Notes under the pieces: generated by a model
Database searches by the model: none
Told to the model about the DNA's origin: nothing
Seen by the model: only the letters and a program-made list of their open reading frames with translations
Translations under genes and position numbers: made by a program
Assembly: GCA_028748945.1 (NCBI GenBank)
Contig: JAQTOL010000179.1
Coordinates: 1 to 6,742 of the forward strand
DNA: 6,742 bases
Direction of reading: 5' to 3'
Origin: Paludibacter sp.
Lineage (GTDB): Bacteria > Bacteroidota > Bacteroidia > Bacteroidales > Paludibacteraceae
In this document: positions 1 through 6,357 of the stretch, piece after piece
Position numbering within the stretch: position 1 is the stretch's first letter
Layout of the letters: every line of letters begins with the position of its first letter

Positions 1-1573
1 TGATTGATACCAGCGCCTCAAGGTCATTTGTCTGGAAACCTGCAAAAGGTAGTTGCTTCAAACCGGTAAACAGTTGTACCGGTTGTATGAGTATATTCAT
101 AAAAATTTTGGGAAACAATCCAATAAGTATTATAAATGCAGCAATGGCATATAAAGGTATTAATTGAAGAAACGGCACTTCTTTAACCTCGTGTTGAAAA
201 GCATGCCGTGGATTTCCCAGAAATACGACCCCGAAAGCTTTCGTGAAACACATCAGAGCCAATCCGCCAATCATTGCCAAAGCCGTAACCGTAAAAATAA
301 TACTGATTAAAGAACCCATTTGTGCGTCCTGAAACCAATGATAAAGACCGGTATAAAGAATAAATTCAGAAATAAAACCATTAAAGGGTGGCAATCCGCA
401 AATAGCAAGAGCCGCAATCAGAAACAGAATGCTTGTCTGGGGCATCTTTTTGACTATTCCACCCAGTTTTTCAATATCAAGCGTGTGGGTTGCCTGATAA
501 ACATTGCCGGCAGTAAAAAACAAGAGCGATTTGAAAAGCGAATGATTGAGCGTGTGCAGCAAAGCACCAGCAAATCCCAACGAACTAAGCACCGGGTTGT
601 TGATTCCCAGTCCAATGCATCCCAGACCGATTCCGATTCCGATAATTCCGATATTCTCGATGCTATGATAGGCCAGTAATTTCTTTAGGTTATGTTGCAG
701 AATGGCCAACATCACCCCGTAAATTCCCGAAATGATTGAAATTACTAAAATCATACTCCCAATCGTGGTATAATTTACATGAATAAGCATAAGCATTCGA
801 AGTATGCCGAAGATGCCTATTTTAATAAGTATTCCGGACATAATACCTGAAATATGTGCCGGTGCAACCGGATGGGCGTAAGGTAGCCAGGTGTGAAAAG
901 GAACAAAGCCGGCTTTGATAGCAAAACCAATAAAAAAGAATAAAAACAACATCAACGAGACCGGTTCCGAATGCGTGAGCGAATAATTGTGGATGGCACT
1001 GAAATCATAACTCCCGGTTTGACTCGCCACCCAGATAAATCCGATCATCAGAAAGAGAATTGATATATGTGCCTGTATCAGAAAATTGATGCCGGCTCTG
1101 AGTGTTGCCACTTTTTCGTGCTCAAAAATAACCGTCAGAAATGCCGAAAGTGCCATGATTTCCCAGGCAACAAGAAAAGCAATGCTGTTTTGAATGACAC
1201 ATAAACTGACCAACGAAGCGTGAAGCAGTATGAATAAAATTCCGTGTAAATTTAAATTCTTTGGCTGATCAATATATGCTTTCATATAAAACAAACCGTA
1301 GATACCGCCTGTAATAAATCCGAAATTAATAATCAATATAAACCAGGCTGAAAGGGCGTCAATTTCTAAGTTTATAGGACCACTTACATAACTTCCGGGC
1401 AATGTAAGATGAAAGTTTTCTCCACTCAAAGTCTGAATGGCCAAATAACCGGTGAGAATAGCAATAAAACTTATAACACCATAAACAGCAATGGCTTTTC
1501 CTTTCAGTTGAAGAAAAGGAATGAGGCATATTGCTATGAATGGAATAAGTATAAAGCTCCAAACGAGGTTCAT
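1..1573 (-). CDS. HyfB/HycC-like proton-translocating membrane subunit, second paralog (3' end off the left edge)
   Basis: This frame is open from the ATG at 1573-1571 to base 1, giving 524 residues with no stop, so its C-terminus is missing. It is a very hydrophobic multi-spanning inner-membrane protein of the NuoL/M/N-MrpA/D antiporter-like family. Visible marks are AWEIM with E138, the IKAGFVPFHTWLPYAHP block with K220, ILIKIGIFGILR with K251, NHSLFKSLLF with K348, LPPFNGFISEF at about 394-404, and CFTKAFG with K445. In this family such buried Glu/Lys residues form the proton path; the assignment here is by motif position. PPFNGFISEF points to HyfB/HycC rather than NuoL. It resembles the upstream gene over its whole visible length, so the two are paralogs. 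Its start overlaps the upstream stop as ATGA. It could instead be named HyfF-like or NuoM-like; the family is certain, the complex is not. Confidence 0.9.
   Translation of the reverse strand, partial: MNLVWSFILIPFIAICLIPFLQLKGKAIAVYGVISFIAILTGYLAIQTLSGENFHLTLPGSYVSGPINLEIDALSAWFILIINFGFITGGIYGLFYMKAYIDQPKNLNLHGILFILLHASLVSLCVIQNSIAFLVAWEIMALSAFLTVIFEHEKVATLRAGINFLIQAHISILFLMIGFIWVASQTGSYDFSAIHNYSLTHSEPVSLMLFLFFFIGFAIKAGFVPFHTWLPYAHPVAPAHISGIMSGILIKIGIFGILRMLMLIHVNYTTIGSMILVISIISGIYGVMLAILQHNLKKLLAYHSIENIGIIGIGIGLGCIGLGINNPVLSSLGFAGALLHTLNHSLFKSLLFFTAGNVYQATHTLDIEKLGGIVKKMPQTSILFLIAALAICGLPPFNGFISEFILYTGLYHWFQDAQMGSLISIIFTVTALAMIGGLALMCFTKAFGVVFLGNPRHAFQHEVKEVPFLQLIPLYAIAAFIILIGLFPKIFMNILIQPVQLFTGLKQLPFAGFQTNDLEALVSI
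1570..1573 (-). other. ATGA stop/start overlap between the two HyfB-like genes
   Basis: On the minus strand the TGA of the upstream 665-aa gene (1572-1570) and the ATG of the downstream gene (1573-1571) share bases as ATGA. This 4-base overlap is a common arrangement for termination-reinitiation and suggests that the two subunits are translated together, perhaps in similar amounts. The coupling itself is an inference. Confidence 0.85.
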
Positions 1574-3567
1574 AAGACGATATTAAAGAGAGTAAGAATA
1601 AAAACAGCAATTATAAAAATTATGCCATAGAGCACATAAGATTGTATGCGCCCGTTTTGAATAAATTTGAAATAGTTGGCTGAATAAATCAGTCGATTGG
1701 TTACAACATGAATCAACCGAAACTCAAAGAAGTCGTGATAATGGGAAGTGTATTTTTTCTCTTTTGGAAAAATTTCACCTGCCTGCAACTCTTCATATTG
1801 TTTTCGTTCGATAACGATAAAATTGAATGTTTTACTTAATGATTTGGAAAATGATTTAGCTGTATATTGTATTTTGCTGGTTCCGGCAGTGTAACCGCAT
1901 CCCCAGGTAGCACCCACAACCTGTGATTTCCCGCGTATTGCCAACGCTCTTATTCCCCAGAAAAAGGCAATTATGCCTATTAATAACACTGAATATAAAC
2001 TGATACTCTGCATAATAGAAATGTAACCGACAAATTCTACCGGTTGAGGAATGACGATACTTTTGGTAAGCCCTGAAAGTATATTGCCGATAATCTGTAG
2101 ATAAAATTGAGGAATAACGGCTACACTAAGCATAACAGCAACGATAACATATTGCGGAATCAACATCAGTGAAGATACTTCGTGGGGTTTATGGGCTAGG
2201 GGTTGTCGTTGATTTCCTAAAAAAATGGTTCCGAAAGTCTTGGTAAATGTCAGTATCGAAAGTCCTCCGATAATGCTCATACCCGCTAAAGTTAATACCA
2301 TTAGGATTATTTGCGTCATATCCTGCAACTGGATTCCTTTTATCAATCCACTGTAAATCAAAAATTCGGAAATAAATCCGTTGAAAGGAGGCATTCCGCC
2401 TATAGCAACGGCACCTATTAAAAACAGGACGGCAGTACGTGGCATACTTTTAATCAATCCGCCCAGTTTTTCCATGTTGCGGGTATGGGTTTGCTGGTAA
2501 ACCGATCCGGCAGAATAGAACAACAAAGATTTGAATAACGAGTGATTCAGTACATGCAATAATGCTCCACCGAATCCAAGATAATATAATATCGGAACAT
2601 TATTTCCCAAACCGATTAGTCCAATCCCAATTCCAACCCCAATTATCCCAATATTTTCGATCGTACAATAGGCCAGCATTTTTTTGAAATCGCGATGAAC
2701 AGCTGCGTTTAAGATACCATACAAACCTGACAAAATGGAAATTGTAATTATTATTTCGCCCAAAATCAGGTAATCGCTTTTGAGATAGGATGCCACTCTG
2801 AAAATTCCGTAAATTCCGAGTTTCACAATTACGCCGGACATGACACCCGATACATGCGAAGGGGCAGCCGGATGCGCATGAGGCAACCAGCTGTGAAGGG
2901 GAATAAATCCGGCTTTCAACCCAAAGCCAATAAAGAATACCAAAAACAGCCAGATATTACTGTTCGATCCGAAGTAAGTCGTAAAAGCATCGAGACTAAA
3001 CGACCCGGTTTGAAAATAAACCCAGATGAAGCCGATGGTCAGAAATACCACACTGATATGCATTTGAACCAGGTAATTTATTCCTGCCTTCAACGTTTTA
3101 GGGTTGTGAGCATCGAAAATAACCAGCATCATCGAAGATAAAGACATGATTTCCCAGGCGATAAGAAATACAAAGCCATTTTGAATCAGGCAAACCCAAA
3201 CCATGGACAATTGAAAAAGCACAAATAATATCCAGTGTAAACTCAGTTTTTTTGCAGAATTGTCGTAGGCCTTAAGATAGCCGGAACCATAAAAAACGCC
3301 GGTAATACAGGTGAAGTTGATAATAAGTATAAACCAGGCAGATAGTTCATCAACACGTATGATAACATCACCCATTATTCCTCCACCGTTAAAAGTAAAG
3401 CTTACAATTTGTCCCGTCAGCGCGAGTATGGCTAGCCAACCGGTAACTATTGAATTGGCTACAACGGCTATTGTAGCCTGGGTCGCTTTTTTGTTGGCCG
3501 GGACAAAATAGATTGTTAAGGCTCCCAGAAGTGCTAAAATCCAACTCAGATTAATCAACTCTATCAT
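1570..3567 (-). CDS. Hydrogenase-4 component B-like (HyfB/HycC/NuoL family) proton-translocating membrane subunit
   Basis: This complete 665-residue protein is about the length of E. coli HyfB. It is predicted to be a many-helix inner-membrane subunit that couples electron transfer in a complex I-like or group 4 hydrogenase-like complex to ion movement. Family marks in order are AWEIM (E139), FGLKAGFIPLHSWLPHAHP (K218), VIVKLGIYGIFR (K249), NHSLFKSLLF (K346), MPPFNGFISEF (392-402) and LTFTKTFG (K443). After residue 545 comes a HyfB-type tail with WGCGYTAGTSKIQYTAKSF, a charged segment, and a final helix at about 644-663. The ATG at 3567 gives a hydrophobic first helix; there is no Shine-Dalgarno sequence, but a good promoter-like element lies just upstream. 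It is the first gene of a leftward operon, divergent from ispG and coupled by ATGA to its paralog. The family is secure. Whether the partner is a hydrogenase, a formate hydrogenlyase or a hydrogenase-related (Ehr-like) complex cannot be told from this window. Confidence 0.93.
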   Translation of the reverse strand: MIELINLSWILALLGALTIYFVPANKKATQATIAVVANSIVTGWLAILALTGQIVSFTFNGGGIMGDVIIRVDELSAWFILIINFTCITGVFYGSGYLKAYDNSAKKLSLHWILFVLFQLSMVWVCLIQNGFVFLIAWEIMSLSSMMLVIFDAHNPKTLKAGINYLVQMHISVVFLTIGFIWVYFQTGSFSLDAFTTYFGSNSNIWLFLVFFIGFGLKAGFIPLHSWLPHAHPAAPSHVSGVMSGVIVKLGIYGIFRVASYLKSDYLILGEIIITISILSGLYGILNAAVHRDFKKMLAYCTIENIGIIGVGIGIGLIGLGNNVPILYYLGFGGALLHVLNHSLFKSLLFYSAGSVYQQTHTRNMEKLGGLIKSMPRTAVLFLIGAVAIGGMPPFNGFISEFLIYSGLIKGIQLQDMTQIILMVLTLAGMSIIGGLSILTFTKTFGTIFLGNQRQPLAHKPHEVSSLMLIPQYVIVAVMLSVAVIPQFYLQIIGNILSGLTKSIVIPQPVEFVGYISIMQSISLYSVLLIGIIAFFWGIRALAIRGKSQVVGATWGCGYTAGTSKIQYTAKSFSKSLSKTFNFIVIERKQYEELQAGEIFPKEKKYTSHYHDFFEFRLIHVVTNRLIYSANYFKFIQNGRIQSYVLYGIIFIIAVFILTLFNIVL

Positions 3568-3589
3568 GCAAAATATTTTTTTTTGAACT

Positions 3590-3623
3590 GCAAAATTACT
3601 AAAAAACAGCTAAGATTATTCAA
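3590..3623 (-). promoter_or_regulatory. Candidate Bacteroidota promoter for the hyfB-like operon
   Basis: Reading leftward, TTG (3623-3621) is followed after 22 bases by TAATTTTGC (3598-3590). This fits the Bacteroidota primary sigma pattern TTTG / about 19-23 bases / TAnnTTTG, with an exact -7 match and a partial -33 match. It lies about 22 bases upstream of the ATG at 3567, which would leave a short leader. Similar TAATTTTGC text occurs again on the same strand at 3699-3707 and could be a second, more distant start. Confidence 0.55.
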
Positions 3624-3637
3624 TATCAGGCTGTTTT
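3603..3637. repeat. Inverted repeat AAAACAGC / GCTGTTTT overlapping the hyfB-like promoter
   Basis: The arms are AAAACAGC (3603-3610) and GCTGTTTT (3630-3637), a perfect 8-bp match. An inner GAT/ATC pair (3614-3616 with 3625-3627) could extend it past a small internal loop. The repeat covers the putative -33 element of the leftward promoter, so an operator role is possible. It could also be a weak hairpin or chance in AT-rich DNA. Confidence 0.35.
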
Positions 3638-3698
3638 ATTATTTACTGTATTTTAATTTACAGATACATAGCTTTATATGAGCTTTATGTTTTTTGTG

Positions 3699-3707
3699 GC
3701 AAAATTA
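3699..3707 (-). promoter_or_regulatory. Second minus-strand TAATTTTGC (-7-like element)
   Basis: This is an exact match to TAnnTTTG followed by C, on the strand of the hyfB-like operon and about 130 bases upstream of its ATG. I see no good TTTG at the right distance upstream, so it is only a possible distal promoter. Confidence 0.25.
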
Positions 3708-3833
3708 ATAATAAACGACAAGAATTATATTGAAATGCCAGACTTTAGCTTTTAAAAAATATGAAATGATGTAATTTCTCTACCTTTTCAAATAACTTTT
3801 TCCTATCACAAGCGTTAGAAGTTCAAAAATATG

Positions 3834-3842
3834 TAATTTTGC
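3834..3842 (+). promoter_or_regulatory. Candidate -7 element for ispG
   Basis: TAATTTTGC matches the Bacteroidota -7 consensus exactly and sits 67 bases before the ispG ATG. The -33 region at the expected distance is poor. A competing choice lies closer to the gene: ATTG (3852-3855), 20 bases, then TATTTTG (3876-3882), which is one base short of the -7 consensus. One of the two probably drives ispG. Confidence 0.4.
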
Positions 3843-3853
3843 GCATCTTTGAT

Positions 3854-3871
3854 TGACGGTTAAAACTGTCA
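3854..3871 (+). promoter_or_regulatory. Small hairpin in the presumed ispG leader
   Basis: TGACGG (3854-3859) can pair with CTGTCA (3866-3871), with one G-U pair, around the loop TTAAAA. A T-rich run GTTTTATTTTG follows. If transcription starts after 3842, the hairpin lies in the 5' leader about 40 bases before the start codon. It might be an operator, a leader structure or a weak attenuator. The stem is short and chance is possible. Confidence 0.3.
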
Positions 3872-3909
3872 GTTTTATTTTGAAACTTAAAAATTTGTAA
3901 CTTCTTATT

Positions 3910-5694
3910 ATGTGGAAACCCGATCAGTTTAATTATAGCCGCCGTCCAACGGATGCCATTCAAATCGGAACGGTATTGTTAGGCGGAGAAAACACGGTGC
4001 GTGTACAATCAATGGCCAATACGGATACCAATGATATTCCTGCTTCTGTTGCACAATGTATTCGCATTGTCGAAGCCGGTGGTGAAATAGTACGTTTTAC
4101 CACTCAGGGCATTCGTGAGGCCGAGAGTATTGGTTTGATTCATGCAGCACTGCGTGAACAAAATTACACAGTTCCTTTGGTGGCTGATATTCATTTCAAT
4201 GCCAATGCTGCCGATGTGGCTGCCCAACAGGTTGAGAAAGTCCGTATTAATCCGGGAAATTACGTGGGGAGTATAAAAGTAGGTGATCCTACAGACTATA
4301 CGGATGAAGAATTTGAAACAGAATACCAGAAGGTCCGATCGCGTTTTATTCCTTTTCTGAACATCTGTAAAGAACATGGTACGACAATTCGATTAGGTAT
4401 AAATCATGGCTCTTTGAGCGAACGAATGATGAACCGATATGGTGATACTTCGCTGGGTATGGTGGAATCCTGTATGGAGTTTTTAAATATCTGCCGCGAA
4501 GAAAATTTCAACCGGGTAGTAATTTCCATGAAGACTTCCAACACGGTTATGATGGTTCAAACAGTTCGCTTGTTGGTTGACAGGTTAGAGAAAGCCGATT
4601 TGCATTTCCCTATACACTTGGGTGTAACGGAGGCCGGTGATGGAGAAGATGGACGTATAAAATCTTCAGTAGGAATTGGTGCCTTGTTGGCCGATGGCAT
4701 TGGTGATACTATCCGGGTGTCTCTGTGCGAAGAACCTGAAGCAGAAATTCCGGTCGGTAAATTATTGGTTTCTTATGTTTCCGACAGAAAAAAACAGGAA
4801 ACAATTGTTGAAACTGAAAGTCCGTTTCTTTCGCGTTTCGAATACAGTCGTCGCAAAACGCATGCTGTTGCCAATATTGGCGGAGACAATGTGCCGGTTG
4901 TGATTGCTTCGTCCGATGGCGCTTATGCAGTTATCCCCGATTATATTTTGTCGGACGGCAAAGTGCTGGGACTGAATGGAGAAACTTATCCGCGTTATAA
5001 TGCCGGTGATATTAAAACCTTACAACAAGATACAGCCAAAATTAAATTTTTAAACCTGAAGTATCCCGATTTGGATGCAGAAATGCATAATTTGTTGGCA
5101 GAACGGTCCGATATCGTTGTTTTACTACATACGCAACATTCCAATGGAGTAGGGGAGCAACGTGCCTTTTTCCATGCCTTGCTGAATGCCGGTTGTACGG
5201 TACCTGTTATTTTGTGTCGCGATTATGCCGAGAATGAATTGGAATACCTGCAAATTAAAGCTGCGGCTGATTTGGGTGTTTTATTTATAGATGGATTCGG
5301 AGATGGAATTTTTCTCCAAAATCAAGGAACTATTTCTGCTGAAGCCGTCAATTCGGTTGCCTTTGGTATTCTGCAGGCTTCGCGTGTTCGTGTCACTAAA
5401 ACCGAGTTTATTGCCTGTCCGAGCTGTGGCCGGACTATGTTTAATCTACAAACGGTTGTAGCGCGTGTGAAAGCACGTACTTCGCAACTGACAGGATTAA
5501 AAATAGCCATCATGGGTTGTGTTGTCAATGGTCCCGGTGAAATGGCCGATTCCGATTACGGTTATGTGGGTGCAGGACGTGGAAAGGTTAGCCTTTATAA
5601 GAAAAAAGAATGCCTGGAACGTAACATTCCTGAAGACGAAGCGGTGGATAAACTCATTGACCTGATTAAAATAAATGGTGACTGGCACGAATAA
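3910..5694 (+). CDS. ispG: 4-hydroxy-3-methylbut-2-en-1-yl diphosphate synthase (IspG/GcpE), long three-domain form
   Basis: IspG is a cytosolic [4Fe-4S] enzyme that reductively opens methylerythritol 2,4-cyclodiphosphate to HMBPP, the next-to-last step of the MEP isoprenoid pathway, using electrons from ferredoxin or flavodoxin. The 594 residues split into an N-terminal TIM barrel (about 1-285: VRVQSMANTDT, VADIHFNANAADVAA, EKVRINPGN, LGINHGSLSERMM, HLGVTEAGDGEDGRIKSS), an inserted domain (about 290-490) and the C-terminal cluster domain. Cluster ligands are visible: CPSC (C503, C506), C537 in GCVVNGPGE, and E544, spaced almost as in E. coli IspG (C270, C273, C305, E312). The insertion (A* domain) is known from plants, Chlamydia and Bacteroidota and explains the extra length over the roughly 370-aa E. 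coli enzyme. The start at 3910 gives MWKPDQFNYSRRPT, a typical N-terminus, without a Shine-Dalgarno sequence. The reading frame is intact and the assignment secure. Confidence 0.98.
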   Translation: MWKPDQFNYSRRPTDAIQIGTVLLGGENTVRVQSMANTDTNDIPASVAQCIRIVEAGGEIVRFTTQGIREAESIGLIHAALREQNYTVPLVADIHFNANAADVAAQQVEKVRINPGNYVGSIKVGDPTDYTDEEFETEYQKVRSRFIPFLNICKEHGTTIRLGINHGSLSERMMNRYGDTSLGMVESCMEFLNICREENFNRVVISMKTSNTVMMVQTVRLLVDRLEKADLHFPIHLGVTEAGDGEDGRIKSSVGIGALLADGIGDTIRVSLCEEPEAEIPVGKLLVSYVSDRKKQETIVETESPFLSRFEYSRRKTHAVANIGGDNVPVVIASSDGAYAVIPDYILSDGKVLGLNGETYPRYNAGDIKTLQQDTAKIKFLNLKYPDLDAEMHNLLAERSDIVVLLHTQHSNGVGEQRAFFHALLNAGCTVPVILCRDYAENELEYLQIKAAADLGVLFIDGFGDGIFLQNQGTISAEAVNSVAFGILQASRVRVTKTEFIACPSCGRTMFNLQTVVARVKARTSQLTGLKIAIMGCVVNGPGEMADSDYGYVGAGRGKVSLYKKKECLERNIPEDEAVDKLIDLIKINGDWHE

Positions 5695-5731
5695 ATAAGA
5701 GCTTCAGAACAAAAGTTTGTGATATTTTGTT

Positions 5732-5740
5732 TAATTTTGC
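5732..5740 (+). promoter_or_regulatory. Candidate -7 element for the beta-barrel gene
   Basis: TAATTTTGC matches the Bacteroidota -7 consensus and lies 50 bases before the ATG at 5791, directly against the palindrome at 5741-5755. The -33 region is weak. An alternative is TTTG (5726-5729), 23 bases, then TATATTG (5753-5759). Either way the barrel gene probably has its own start in addition to any read-through from ispG. Confidence 0.4.
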
Positions 5741-5755
5741 ATAACACAGTGTTAT
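5741..5755. promoter_or_regulatory. Perfect 15-bp palindrome (candidate operator) upstream of the beta-barrel gene
   Basis: ATAACAC-A-GTGTTAT is a perfect inverted repeat with one central base. It begins immediately after the candidate -7 element, so it would cover the transcription start, a classic position for a repressor site bound by a dimer. No regulator is identified. It is too short and AT-rich to act as a terminator and no T run follows it. Confidence 0.45.
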
Positions 5756-5790
5756 ATTGTGTGATTTAACAATAACTAAAAGAATAAAGT

Positions 5791-6252
5791 ATGAAAAGAC
5801 TGATTTTTACGCTCGCTTTAGCAGTGAGTTTGGTAGGTGCGCTAAGTGCACAAGTTGATGGTAAAGCCATTGGACTCCGTTTTGGCGGTTTCGCAGGTGA
5901 TGGTGCCGAAGTTTCTTATCAACAGCCGTTGGGAAATGCCAACCGTTTGGAGTTGGATCTTGGTTTGAACCATTATGGTTTTGGCTTAAGCGGAGTTTAT
6001 CAATGGGTTTGGGATCTGTCATCTCTGTCAGATGGATTTAACTGGTATGCCGGTGTTGGTGCAAACATAGGTTCATATAATTATTATAGCAGCAGTCCTT
6101 TAAATGTTGGTGTTCTTGGCCAAATCGGGATTGAGTATAATTTTAATATTCCTCTGCAACTTTCATTGGATTATCGTCCCGGAATCTTTTTATTGAATGG
6201 TTTTTATCCTGTTTATGATGGTATTTGCCTGAGTGCACGTTATCGTTTCTAA
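5791..6252 (+). CDS. Small secreted outer-membrane beta-barrel-like protein, function unknown
   Basis: This is a 153-residue protein that I do not recognise as a named family. It begins with a clear Sec signal peptide: MKR, a hydrophobic core, then ALSA before Q21, a signal peptidase I type site with no lipobox Cys. The mature part, about 133 residues, shows about eight alternating amphipathic stretches rich in Gly, Tyr and Phe (for example LELDLGLNHYGFGL, WYAGVGANIGSYNY, VGVLGQIGIEYNF, LSLDYRPGIFLL). It ends in LSARYRF with a C-terminal Phe, the usual signal for outer-membrane barrel assembly. An eight-stranded porin-like or OmpA/OmpX-sized barrel is the likely fold. It follows ispG by 96 bases, has its own promoter-like region with a palindrome, and ends in tandem stops (TAATAA) before a strong terminator. 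There is no link in function to ispG or alaS that I can see. Confidence 0.85.
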   Translation: MKRLIFTLALAVSLVGALSAQVDGKAIGLRFGGFAGDGAEVSYQQPLGNANRLELDLGLNHYGFGLSGVYQWVWDLSSLSDGFNWYAGVGANIGSYNYYSSSPLNVGVLGQIGIEYNFNIPLQLSLDYRPGIFLLNGFYPVYDGICLSARYRF

Positions 6253-6270
6253 TAAAGTTTTTAATACGAA

Positions 6271-6309
6271 AAAGAGGAACTTCCCATAACGGAGGTTCCT
6301 CTTTTTTTT
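6271..6309 (+). terminator. Strong intrinsic terminator, probably bidirectional, between the convergent barrel gene and alaS
   Basis: AAAGAGGAACTTCC (6271-6284) pairs with GGAGGTTCCTCTTT (6291-6304) over 14 bp with a single G-U pair and the loop CATAAC. A run of eight T (6302-6309) follows. On the opposite strand the same stem is followed by a five-T run (complement of the A run at 6269-6273), so it can also end alaS transcription, whose stop codon is about 50 bases away. Confidence 0.9.
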
Positions 6310-6357
6310 ACTCCTAACTTTTCCGGGGTTTTAAAACTTGGGAAAAGATAATTGAGA

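Larger units (their letters stand above)
3568..3909. other. AT-rich divergent intergenic region between the hyfB-like operon and ispG
   Basis: This 342-base gap separates two divergent start codons and must hold the promoters for both. It contains TAATTTTGC on the minus strand at 3590-3598 and 3699-3707, and on the plus strand at 3834-3842. It also has an inverted repeat at 3603-3637, a hairpin at 3854-3871, and a short direct repeat AGCTTTAT at 3670-3677 and 3681-3688. The middle part, about 3710-3830, shows nothing else I can name. The only small plus-strand frame from an ATG that I examined is a 25-codon one at 3678-3755, with no support as a gene. Confidence 0.8.

Noticed and set aside
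320..679. Plus-strand open frame of 119 codons
   Set aside because: It is antisense to the HyfB-like paralog at 1-1573, which has strong family motifs over the same bases. The plus-strand product is low in complexity (Lys, Ser, Gln, Asp) and resembles nothing.
1359..1630. Short frames on both strands around the gene junction (1359-1610 minus, 1409-1630 plus)
   Set aside because: They overlap the two HyfB-like genes in other frames and have no family features; the ATGA junction explains this stretch.
2854..3511. Plus-strand frames at 2854-3141 and 3311-3511
   Set aside because: They are antisense shadows of the complete 665-aa membrane protein.
1..3567. Calling the two membrane genes nuoL/nuoM or mrpA/mrpD
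   Set aside because: The PPFNGFISEF motif in both proteins and the WGCGY...IQYTAKSF tail in the complete one fit HyfB/HycC better; without the left flank no gene symbol is safe.
3678..3755. 25-codon plus-strand frame in the intergenic region
   Set aside because: It has no ribosome binding signal, no recognisable product, and a length expected by chance in AT-rich DNA.
4009..5688. Frames inside ispG on other frames or strand (4009-4377, 4676-4903, 5322-5528, 5497-5688)
   Set aside because: All are shadows of the intact, motif-rich ispG coding sequence.
5708..5731. AACAAAA/TTTTGTT inverted repeat after ispG as a terminator
   Set aside because: The stem is only seven A/T-rich pairs and would be too weak to terminate; ispG may read through into the barrel gene.
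5807..6022. Minus-strand frame of 71 codons opposite the barrel gene
   Set aside because: The plus-strand protein has a signal peptide and barrel pattern; the antisense product has none.
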